Assembly (NCBI GenBank): GCA_964407665.1
Contig: CAYOWK010000094.1
Coordinates: forward strand, 1-5,923
From: CAYOWK01 sp964407665
Lineage (GTDB): Bacteria; Pseudomonadota; Alphaproteobacteria; Caulobacterales; Hyphomonadaceae
Length of the DNA stretch: 5,923 nt
Reading direction: 5' to 3'
The notes below the pieces were generated by a model. That model saw only the letters and a program-made list of their open reading frames with translations, ran no database searches and had not been told where the DNA came from. A program made the translations under genes and the position numbers. Every line of letters starts with the position of its first letter. The first letter of the stretch is position 1. Positions 1 through 5,133 of the stretch are shown one piece after another.

Positions 1-634
1 GAACGTTGGCCTCGCCGGCGACGGCGCGCGCAATGAGCGTCTTGCCGGTGCCCGGCGGACCGACCAGCAGGGCGCCCTTGGGGATCTTGCCGCCGAGGCG
101 CTGGAACTTGGACGGGTCCTTGAGGAAGTCGACGATCTCCTCGAGCTCTTCCTTGGCCTCATCCACGCCGGCCACGTCATCGAAGGTCACGCGGCCCTGA
201 CGCTCGGTCAGCAGGCGCGCCTTGGACTTGCCGAAGCTCATGGCCCGGCCGCCGCCGCCCTGCATCTGGCGCATCAGGAAGAACCACAGGCCGATGATCA
301 GGAGGAAGGGCAGGAACGAGATCAGCAGGCCGAAGATGTTGCCGCCCTCGGTGTTCTTGACCGTGACGTCGACATTCTTGGTCGCCAGCTTGCGGGCGAA
401 GTCGAACTCCAGCGGATCGCGCAGGACGGTGTAGGTGCGATCGCCAATGGTGGCCGTGACCTTGTTGCCGTCGATTTCGGCGCGGGAAACCGATCCGGCT
501 TCCACCCTGCGGATGAAGTCCGAATACGACATCTGCGTCGCGCCTTGCGCGCCGTTCGACGTCGTCATGACCGTGACAAGGGCGACCAGCAGGAACAGCA
601 CGACGCCCAGGAGCGCCAGGTTGCGCATATTCAT
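1..634 (-). CDS. ftsH: ATP-dependent zinc metalloprotease FtsH, N-terminal part (cut by window start)
   Basis: FtsH is a hexameric inner-membrane AAA+ protease that extracts and degrades membrane and short-lived cytoplasmic proteins. The first 211 codons are visible. Residues 5-23 form a first membrane segment (LALLGVVLFLLVALV). Residues 24-100 form the small periplasmic domain, and 101-121 the second membrane segment (FGLLISFLPFLLIIGLWFFL). A glycine-rich stretch (QGGGGRAMSFGKSKA) and the conserved TFDDVAGVDEAKEE follow at 150-163. Walker A GPPGTGKT lies at 192-199, with the catalytic lysine at 198, the number it has in E. coli. Walker B, the second region of homology and the HEXXH zinc site lie beyond the window. 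The ATG at 634 is chosen because GAGAGGA (644-650) sits 9 nt upstream; a second in-frame ATG at 628 is possible. The 152-bp gap after tilS allows a separate promoter. Identity is secure. Confidence 0.97.
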   Translation of the reverse strand, partial: MNMRNLALLGVVLFLLVALVTVMTTSNGAQGATQMSYSDFIRRVEAGSVSRAEIDGNKVTATIGDRTYTVLRDPLEFDFARKLATKNVDVTVKNTEGGNIFGLLISFLPFLLIIGLWFFLMRQMQGGGGRAMSFGKSKARLLTERQGRVTFDDVAGVDEAKEELEEIVDFLKDPSKFQRLGGKIPKGALLVGPPGTGKTLIARAVAGEANV

Positions 635-786
635 CAGCGCGGGTCCTCTCAATAAATACAGGTGAGGAAGATAGGACACATGTCTTACGAAAACGAGTGC
701 CCAACGGTTAAGCTGCAGTCACAAACAGTAAAATGAGGCGATTTGGCCTGCCGTCCGGGTCAATGCTGGACCGCTGGCGGCCGGTT
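635..786 (-). other. tilS-ftsH intergenic region with ftsH ribosome binding site
   Basis: This 152-bp gap is AT-richer than the flanking genes and probably holds the ftsH promoter. The one clear element is GAGAGGA at 644-650, the ftsH Shine-Dalgarno sequence. Just after the tilS stop, an imperfect hairpin spans 745-782: GGCC, GCC and GTCC blocks pair with downstream GGAC, GGC and GGCC, with a bulge. No T-run follows it directly, so a terminator role is weak. A TTAACC...TAAGAC pair with an 18-nt spacer (about 682-711) is a poor but possible promoter. No open frame here looks coding. Confidence 0.4.
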
Positions 787-1875
787 TCAGGGAAGCTGTG
801 CGGTACGTAACGTCTCGATTAAGGGGTCGGCCAGGGTTTGCGCCGCGCGGGCGAGGGTGGCCTCCAGACCGTGAGGGCGCCGATCTGGCTTTCCCCGGCG
901 GGCCGGAGCCACGGTAATCTCTACGGCCCCGTTTGACAGCCGGATCATCAGGCCCGCGAGCGTGGCGCCCTTCGCCGCACCCCCAATGAGCCCCGCATCG
1001 ATCCGCTCCAGACTCGGCCGCGCGGGCGGAGCGTGTCCGGGCGCCGAGGCCGAGACAAGACTGTCGAGAAGCCGCATGCGGGCTTCCACGCCCAGCGCGC
1101 GGTAAGGTTCCGCCGCCAGCCGGGCCCGCCCGTCCTGAAGCTGCGCGAAGGGCAGGATGGCGGCGGCCTGGGCCATTACCGACGCACGCAAGGCCGCCAG
1201 CCGGTTCATGCTCGCGAGGATCGACTGGCGCGCCGTTTCGGGGAGAGCTGCGGCCAGAAAGCGCATCCGGACGCGCTCATAACGCGGGTTCAGGTTGGTC
1301 GGATCCTCGCTCCACCCGGTCGCCCGCTGCAGCAGCCAGGTCCTGAGGTCGGCGCGCCGCGCCCCCAGCAAGGGCCGCAGCAGGCGGACGCCCGCGACGG
1401 GCGACGGCGCCGAGGGCATGGGGCCGGCGAGGCCATACCAGCCGGATCCAGCCCGCGCGCGGATCAGGAAGGTCTCGATGCGGTCATCGGCCGTGTGCCC
1501 CATTGCAATGGCGGGGAGCCGCTGTTCCGTCGCCCAGTCGGCCAGAAGCCGGTGGCGCGCCGACCGGGCGCTGGCCTGGCTGACCGGGCCGCCGTCAGGA
1601 GTCCAGCGCAAGGTGGTGTGGGGAATGGAGAGCGACCGGCACAGCCCGGCGACAGCCTGCGCTTCGGCCGCTGCTTCCGGACGCAGGCCATGATCGACGG
1701 TGGCGCAGGCGAGCGAGACGCCGGATCCCTCCGCCCACCCGGCGGCCAGCATGAGAAGCGCTGTCGAATCCGAGCCGCCCGATACGGCCAGCCCCAGCCG
1801 GGGCGCGCCGCCCGCCAGACGGCTCAAGGCGCGTGCCGCGTCGCCTGCGATGTCAGGAGTAGCTGAGGAGTTCAC
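787..1875 (-). CDS. tilS: tRNA(Ile)-lysidine synthetase TilS
   Basis: TilS uses ATP to attach lysine to C34 of the CAU-anticodon tRNA(Ile), making lysidine so that the tRNA reads AUA and is charged with isoleucine. It is normally essential and cytoplasmic. Of 362 residues, the N-terminal PP-loop ATPase domain is unmistakable: SGGSDS at 32-37, VDHGLR at 60-65, HTADDRIET at 127-135 followed by GSGWYGLAG, RPLL at 167-170, and EDPTN with RVRMR near 190-205. The C-terminal half (about 215-362) is a divergent tRNA-binding region, shorter than in the roughly 430-residue E. coli enzyme. The start is a GTG without a visible Shine-Dalgarno sequence. It lies inside the YbjN-family gene (23-nt overlap), which points to translational coupling. 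A perfect 7-bp hairpin abuts the GTG. No ATG occurs before the PP-loop, and the 31 residues ahead of the motif fit the family. Confidence 0.96.
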   Translation of the reverse strand: MNSSATPDIAGDAARALSRLAGGAPRLGLAVSGGSDSTALLMLAAGWAEGSGVSLACATVDHGLRPEAAAEAQAVAGLCRSLSIPHTTLRWTPDGGPVSQASARSARHRLLADWATEQRLPAIAMGHTADDRIETFLIRARAGSGWYGLAGPMPSAPSPVAGVRLLRPLLGARRADLRTWLLQRATGWSEDPTNLNPRYERVRMRFLAAALPETARQSILASMNRLAALRASVMAQAAAILPFAQLQDGRARLAAEPYRALGVEARMRLLDSLVSASAPGHAPPARPSLERIDAGLIGGAAKGATLAGLMIRLSNGAVEITVAPARRGKPDRRPHGLEATLARAAQTLADPLIETLRTAQLP

Positions 1876-2362
1876 GCTCGAATGTTTCGAGCAGCTGGCG
1901 CCAGATGTCGAGCGTGTCCTCGAGATTGTCCGCCGTCACGCCGCTGTCGAGATTGATGTCCATCTGGATTCGAACGCCGGCTTCCGTCTGCGCAGCGCGG
2001 ACATAGCGCCAGCGCAGGTTGAAGGCGTTCACCTGATCCAGCGTCACGCCCGCGACCGGGCGCGCTTCTGCCCGCAGCTGCATGGAGTTGCAGAACGCGC
2101 CGTCCTTGCACTCGTAGAATTCGATCAGGTAGTCCGTGCGCGACAGGCGCCCGCGGATGAGCGGGTCGCCGTGGGCGTCCGTGGTCAGCGTGACGCGATA
2201 TCCGGTCTTGTCCATGAATCGCGCGATTGCGGCCGGTTCCGAGGCGTCGAGCATGCCGCCGCGCACCCGCTCCGACGACGGCAGGATCTGCGCGCCGGCA
2301 GTCCCCGCCGCGATGGCGGCGAGACATCCCATCAGTGACGCGCGAAAGGTTCGAAGCGACAC
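1853..2362 (-). CDS. Exported YbjN-family protein
   Basis: This 169-residue protein has a signal peptide: basic MSLRTFR, a hydrophobic stretch, and a probable cleavage after TAGA near residue 24. The mature part resembles the YbjN family, small proteins with a fold like type III secretion chaperones: a helix with a GYRVTL strand (about 44-60), a central DYLIEFYEC strand, NAFNLRWRY (112-120), an acidic MDINLDSGVT strand, and a last helix carrying DIWRQLLETFEREL. Cys85 and Cys91 (YECKDGAFC) could form a disulfide in the periplasm. The family has no established reaction; E. coli YbjN was linked to stress and motility and is cytoplasmic, so that role should not be carried over. The start is GTG with GAGG 5 nt upstream (2368-2371); the ATG at codon 11 would remove the basic end of the signal peptide. 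It follows cpoB by 89 bp and overlaps tilS. The family call is good; function is unknown. Confidence 0.85.
   Translation of the reverse strand: MSLRTFRASLMGCLAAIAAGTAGAQILPSSERVRGGMLDASEPAAIARFMDKTGYRVTLTTDAHGDPLIRGRLSRTDYLIEFYECKDGAFCNSMQLRAEARPVAGVTLDQVNAFNLRWRYVRAAQTEAGVRIQMDINLDSGVTADNLEDTLDIWRQLLETFERELLSYS
1876..1892 (-). promoter_or_regulatory. Perfect hairpin touching the tilS start codon
   Basis: On the coding strand GCTCGAA-ACA-TTCGAGC forms a 7-bp perfect stem with a 3-nt loop, and its last base touches the tilS GTG. It lies inside the YbjN-family reading frame, where TCG AAA CAT TCG is read in another frame. No Shine-Dalgarno sequence is seen in this position. Inference: the hairpin may limit independent initiation at tilS until ribosomes translating the upstream gene melt it. 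The bases are certain; the role is not. Confidence 0.45.
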
Positions 2363-2367
2363 TCCAG

Positions 2368-2371
2368 CCTC
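2368..2371 (-). promoter_or_regulatory. Ribosome binding site of the YbjN-family gene
   Basis: GAGG on the minus strand lies 5 nt before the GTG at 2362 and supports that start over the internal ATG at 2332, which has no such element. The match is short, so this is moderate evidence only. Confidence 0.5.
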
Positions 2372-2451
2372 GCAGGTTTGAAGGTTATCCGTCCGCCGGG
2401 ATCATCAGGGCCGGGGCATGAACCAGAGCTGACCGCCCGAGCCAGCGACTG

Positions 2452-3300
2452 CTAGCAGCCGGAACGGGACTTTTCCGTCGCCGCCATCGTCTTGGCCGCG
2501 TCAGAGGCTTTCGGGAACTGCTTGGGCATCAGCGCCAGCGCCTTGCAGGCGTCGGCCTTCTCGCCCATCAGCCGCATCGACCGGGCCAGCTTGACCAGGC
2601 TTTCGGGTCCCTTCGCAGCCTTCGGATAGTCCGCGAGGAGCTTGCCGTACGCCGCAGCGGCGTCTGCGTAGTTGTCCTGGTAGAGCAGGGATTCGCCCAG
2701 CAGATACTGTGCTTCGCTGGCGTTGGCGCTCTGCGGATTGCGGGCCAGGAACGTATTGGCGGCTGTCTGGGCCGACGGGAAATCGCCCGACAGGAGGAAG
2801 TTGCGGGCCGTCTTGAGAAGCTCGCCCTCGTCGGCAGGCAGACTGGCCGCTGCGGGCGCGGCCTGGGGCGCAGCCGGGCCGGCCGCAGGAGCCGCCGGGC
2901 CTTTCGAGGCGAGTTCCGACGGGCTGCTCGCCGGATCGCGGCTGACTGCTTCCAGTTCGGCGACGTCGCCCTTGGCGAGACGCTCCAGCGCGCCGAGGCG
3001 GAGCGACATGTCCTGGATCGCCTTCTCGTTCTGCATCCGGGCGGCGTTGGCTTCGTTGGCGATGCGGCGCGCTTCGTTGAGGCTGAATGTCAGCTGCTCC
3101 ACCTTGCCCGTGGTGCGGCGAAGCTCGTCCTCAAGCGTCGCCACCTGGGTGCGCAGACGCTCAACCGCCGGGTCCGGGGCGGGTACGTAAGGCTGGGAGC
3201 CAAACACCTGCGCGCTTGCTGCGGGGATTGTTGCCGCGCCTGCGCCGGCCAGTATGGCAAGGAAAGACGCTGCGAGTGCGGGCGCTGCGAGTCGGCGCAT
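2452..3300 (-). CDS. cpoB: Cell division coordinator CpoB (YbgF), periplasmic TPR protein of Tol-Pal
   Basis: CpoB is a periplasmic protein that in E. coli links the Tol machine to PBP1B, coordinating outer-membrane constriction with septal peptidoglycan synthesis. From the ATG at 3300 the product is 282 residues. Residues 1-30 are a signal peptide ending ASA-QV. Residues about 45-112 are a heptad-rich coiled coil (VERLRTQVATLEDELRR onward), the trimerisation segment. Residues about 130-156 are an Ala/Pro linker. Residues about 160-275 form the C-terminal TPR domain: LLKTARNFLLSGDFPSAQ, then AQYLLGESLLYQDNYADAA with DYP, then LVKLARSMRLMGEKADACKAL with FPKAS. The frame extends upstream to a GTG at 3330, but the ATG at 3300 has GGGAG 5 nt ahead and gives a normal signal peptide, so it is preferred. 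The gene lies 163 bp after pal, with a hairpin between them that may lower its expression relative to pal. Confidence 0.95.
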   Translation of the reverse strand: MRRLAAPALAASFLAILAGAGAATIPAASAQVFGSQPYVPAPDPAVERLRTQVATLEDELRRTTGKVEQLTFSLNEARRIANEANAARMQNEKAIQDMSLRLGALERLAKGDVAELEAVSRDPASSPSELASKGPAAPAAGPAAPQAAPAAASLPADEGELLKTARNFLLSGDFPSAQTAANTFLARNPQSANASEAQYLLGESLLYQDNYADAAAAYGKLLADYPKAAKGPESLVKLARSMRLMGEKADACKALALMPKQFPKASDAAKTMAATEKSRSGC

Positions 3301-3305
3301 CTTGG

Positions 3306-3315
3306 CTCCCTTTTT
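3306..3315 (-). promoter_or_regulatory. Ribosome binding site of cpoB
   Basis: AAAAAGGGAG on the minus strand ends 5 nt before the ATG at 3300. It decides this start over the in-frame GTG at 3330, which would add ten residues (MLTWTKKGAK) ahead of an already complete signal peptide. Confidence 0.8.
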
Positions 3316-3387
3316 GGTCCATGTCAGCACGCATTCATGCCGGCAGAACTCTGGACCCCTGAAGACTTAAGGACCCACAAACGATAA

Positions 3388-3425
3388 CCGCCGCCCGCGC
3401 CAGAATTATGGCGAGCGGGCGGCGG
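3388..3425 (-). terminator. GC-rich hairpin between pal and cpoB (terminator or attenuator)
   Basis: A 10-bp arm (CCGCCGCCCG against CGGGCGGCGG) is followed by a 2-nt bulge and a further 5-bp arm (CGCCA against TGGCG) around a 6-nt loop. Read on the minus strand it begins 38 nt after the pal stop and is followed by TTATCGTTTGT, a weak T-rich tail. There is no T-run on the plus-strand side, so it is oriented to act on pal transcription. Because cpoB normally follows pal in one operon, partial termination is more likely than a full stop. The structure is clear; its strength is inferred. Confidence 0.7.
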
Positions 3426-3463
3426 CATGTCGTCGTTCGGACTTTGATCCGGCCAGTCAGCAG

Positions 3464-4015
3464 TTAGCTGGTGGCGCCGCTCACGAGGTTCGTGTGGGCG
3501 TTACGGTTCTTGGACCAGGCAGCTTCGGTGTGACCCGGGTCGATCGGGCGCGTCTTGCCGTACGAGACGGTCGAAACGCGGCTGGCGTCGATGCCGAGCG
3601 AGACCAGGTAGGAGGCGGCGGCGTCGGCGCGACGGGCGGCGAGAGCCATGTTGTACTCTTCCGTGCCGCGCTCGTCGGCGTTGCCTTCGATCTGAACGCG
3701 AACGGCGGGGTACTGTTTCAGCCAGGCGCCCTGGGCCGACAGCGTGGCGCGGGCGGCGTCCGTCAGGGTGTATTCGTCATAGCCGAAGAAGACGCGGGTT
3801 TTCTCTTCGCCGCCAACCTTGGCGAGGAAGTCGGCGCGCGAGCCGGCGGCGGGGCCGGGGTTCGTCGGGGTCGCCGGGGCGACCGGCGGGGTGCGCGGCG
3901 TCGTGGCAGGAGCCTCGACAACCGGAGCCGGTGCGGGCTCGGGCTCGGGCTGGCTGGCGCAAGCTGCAGCAAGGGCGACCGTCGCGCCAATCATCGTAAG
4001 GTTCAGAAACCGCAT
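3464..4015 (-). CDS. pal: Peptidoglycan-associated lipoprotein Pal
   Basis: Pal is an outer-membrane lipoprotein that binds peptidoglycan and TolB; with TolQRA it keeps the envelope layers together and drives outer-membrane constriction at division. From the ATG at 4015 it is 183 residues. The lipoprotein signal MRFLNLTMIGATVALAAAC places the lipidated cysteine at 19; Ala at +2 fits outer-membrane sorting. Residues 20-57 are a Pro/Glu/Ala-rich tether. An OmpA-like domain covers about 70-180, with RVFFGYDEYTLT (74-85) and GNADERGTEEYN (111-122). Asp114 and Arg129 (ALAARRA) are the expected diaminopimelate contacts. The C-terminal AWSKNRNAHTNLVSG has Asn where most Pal proteins read NRRA. The frame opens at 4093, but AGGAG 6 nt before 4015 and the lipobox spacing fix the start. 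cpoB lies downstream as usual; tolB is not directly upstream. Confidence 0.97.
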   Translation of the reverse strand: MRFLNLTMIGATVALAAACASQPEPEPAPAPVVEAPATTPRTPPVAPATPTNPGPAAGSRADFLAKVGGEEKTRVFFGYDEYTLTDAARATLSAQGAWLKQYPAVRVQIEGNADERGTEEYNMALAARRADAAASYLVSLGIDASRVSTVSYGKTRPIDPGHTEAAWSKNRNAHTNLVSGATS

Positions 4016-4021
4016 ATCCCA

Positions 4022-4026
4022 CTCCT
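4022..4026 (-). promoter_or_regulatory. Ribosome binding site of pal
   Basis: AGGAG on the minus strand stands 6 nt (TGGGAT) before the ATG at 4015. It rules out the longer frame from 4093, which would bury the lipoprotein signal 26 residues inside the protein. Confidence 0.85.
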
Positions 4027-4169
4027 GTTTCCAGGCGTCCCCGCCAGGGCCGCCAGATCCTGTCTCAACTCCACGGCACAACCCGTGAAACATCGTCTCA
4101 AGCCAAAGGCGATGGCGCCCTCAGGCCAGTTTCGCAAGCAAACTTCACGTAATCCTCTCGCAGACATGA

Positions 4170-4186
4170 CCGATTATTGCAATCGG
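4170..4186 (-). promoter_or_regulatory. Inverted repeat overlapping a possible extended -10 element upstream of pal
   Basis: CCGATT and AATCGG form perfect 6-bp arms around 5 nt. On the minus strand the right half contains TGC-AATAAT (4173-4181), which matches an extended -10 form (TGn followed by a hexamer one base from TATAAT). No good -35 is present. If this is a promoter, pal has a leader of roughly 150 nt and a repressor or activator could bind across the -10. The repeat is seen directly; promoter and operator are inference. Confidence 0.3.
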
Positions 4187-4364
4187 GTAATGTAGAGTTC
4201 GGTTGAAGTCTTGCCGCTTTTCCCTGTCTCTAACCTTGAATTGCAGCGCATTCGTGACGCAAGCGCCATCACGACCCGCGTTGCGACTCATTCTCCAGGC
4301 GCTGAACGTTCGGGCGCATTTTTCGATCCGTGCAAAGCTATGTTCCAGTCGCGGGAGCGCCGCG

Positions 4365-5084
4365 TCAGCGGCTCTCGCGGCGGGCGAGCAGCCAGGCGCC
4401 ATGGTGCCCACCGTGATCGGTGTGCCGGACAACCGCGTGTTCGAACCCATGCGCCGCGAGGCGGCGCAGCACGTCACTGAAATTGTAGTCGTACATGTGG
4501 ATCAGCCTTTCGGCCGGTTTGCCGGCTTTCCGGCTTGCCCGATGCTGCCGCCACTGGCTCAGCCGGGCGAGCGGATTGCGGCCGGGCTGGGCGCCGTCCC
4601 GCCAGCCGGTGAAGTGGAGGCTTATAAAGGAGGTGGGAGCCGCCGCCGCCAGGCAGCGCTCGAGAAGCTGCAGCCCTTCTTTCGGGGGAATGTGCTGGAA
4701 GACGATATAGGAGTTGATCCACGTGAACGGACCGGGAGGCAGGCTGGTCGTGAACGTTGTTCCGGCCGTCGCCGTCTCGCGCGCCAGCTTCAGCATGGTT
4801 TCGGAAACGTCATAGCCGCAGACCTCGTCTGCGACCGCAGCCATGGCGTGGGTCAGGCGACCAACCCCGCATCCGATGTCCAGCGCCCGTCCGCCTGCAG
4901 GGCGCGCGCCGACGTCGGCGTCGAACCAGGTCAGCAGCTTGTCGATGTCGGCCTGGCCGGTCTGGTAGAATTGCCGGCGGGCGTCGGCGTCCATCCGGCC
5001 AATGCGATAGACTTCCGCCGAGACCACTCCGAAGAACGGGTCACGCTCGGCGATCAGATCCCAGTCGTGCGGGCGGTTGGGCAG
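4365..5084 (-). CDS. Class I SAM-dependent methyltransferase, probable CTG start
   Basis: This is a probable soluble methyltransferase with a Rossmann fold; the substrate cannot be told. With the start proposed here it has 239 residues. Motif I is LDIGCGVGR at 68-76, the acidic residue after strand 2 is Asp92 in CGYDVSETM, and VFQHIP at 128-133 matches the motif IV/V area. The C-terminal part has a Trp/Arg-rich insertion (NPLARLSQWRQHRASRK) and ends ARRESR. The first ordinary start codon in frame is GTG at 5027, but translation in the same frame above it gives HDWDLIAERDPFFG, which looks like the usual N-terminus of this group. No ATG, GTG or TTG occurs in frame between the stop at 5214-5216 and 5027. 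CTG at 5084 has AGGAGG 5 nt ahead and is taken as the start. It follows sdhA by 49 bp and is probably co-transcribed with it. Confidence 0.85.
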   Translation of the reverse strand: MPNRPHDWDLIAERDPFFGVVSAEVYRIGRMDADARRQFYQTGQADIDKLLTWFDADVGARPAGGRALDIGCGVGRLTHAMAAVADEVCGYDVSETMLKLARETATAGTTFTTSLPPGPFTWINSYIVFQHIPPKEGLQLLERCLAAAAPTSFISLHFTGWRDGAQPGRNPLARLSQWRQHRASRKAGKPAERLIHMYDYNFSDVLRRLAAHGFEHAVVRHTDHGGHHGAWLLARRESR

Positions 5085-5087
5085 AAG

Positions 5088-5095
5088 CCCCTCCT
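5088..5095 (-). promoter_or_regulatory. Strong ribosome binding site of the methyltransferase gene
   Basis: AGGAGGGG on the minus strand is the best Shine-Dalgarno match in the window. The AGGAGG core ends 5 nt before the CTG at 5084. No ATG, GTG or TTG lies at a usable distance in the methyltransferase frame. An SD of this strength just ahead of the conserved N-terminal residues argues that initiation occurs at CTG here. Confidence 0.65.
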
Positions 5096-5133
5096 GCTGC
5101 AGTCCACGGCGCCGCCCGGACGGGGCGAGCCGA

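Larger units (their letters stand above)
4016..4364 (-). other. 349-bp non-coding stretch between the methyltransferase gene and pal
   Basis: No convincing gene lies here on either strand; the open frames crossing it are the ends of shadows of the methyltransferase gene or of pal and have no recognisable domain. It is AT-richer than its surroundings in the middle (about 4140-4260) and most likely carries the pal promoter and a long untranslated leader. It holds the inverted repeat at 4170-4186, the pal ribosome binding site, and an 8-bp palindrome GAACGTTC at 4304-4311 of unclear meaning. A short hairpin straddles the methyltransferase stop (GCCGC-TGAC-GCGGC), but no T-run follows. Confidence 0.6.

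Noticed and set aside
704..711. TTAACCGT as a CtrA half-site upstream of ftsH
   Set aside because: It is one base from the TTAACCAT half-site, but the partner TTAA at 7-nt spacing is missing and such an 8-mer can occur by chance.
682..760. sigma-70 or sigma-32 promoter for ftsH
   Set aside because: TTGACC (near 759-764) has no -10 at proper spacing, and the TTAACC/TAAGAC pair matches poorly. No sigma-32-type sequence was convincing, so no promoter is annotated.
1033..1866. A 277-codon plus-strand open frame opposite tilS
   Set aside because: The translation is low-complexity Arg/Gly/Pro/Gln sequence without motifs, while the opposite strand has every TilS signature.
3494..4195. A 233-codon plus-strand open frame opposite pal
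   Set aside because: The product is Gly/Ala/Arg-rich with no recognisable fold; it mirrors the Pal coding bias.
4304..4311. GAACGTTC palindrome as an SOS (LexA) box
   Set aside because: The alphaproteobacterial LexA site is GAAC or GTTC half-sites spaced by 7 nt; here the halves are adjacent, and pal is not an SOS gene.
4348..4382. Hairpin around the methyltransferase stop codon as a terminator
   Set aside because: GCCGC-TGAC-GCGGC pairs well, but the extension is interrupted and no T-run follows, so an intrinsic terminator cannot be supported.
4145..4477. A 110-codon minus-strand frame across the methyltransferase-pal gap
   Set aside because: It overlaps the end of the methyltransferase gene in another frame, lacks a ribosome binding site and shows no domain; nothing supports it as a gene.
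4505..4540. Short repeated GCCGG-type units in the methyltransferase gene
   Set aside because: They encode the Lys/Ala/Pro stretch ASRKAGKPAER and reflect codon bias rather than a separate repeat element.
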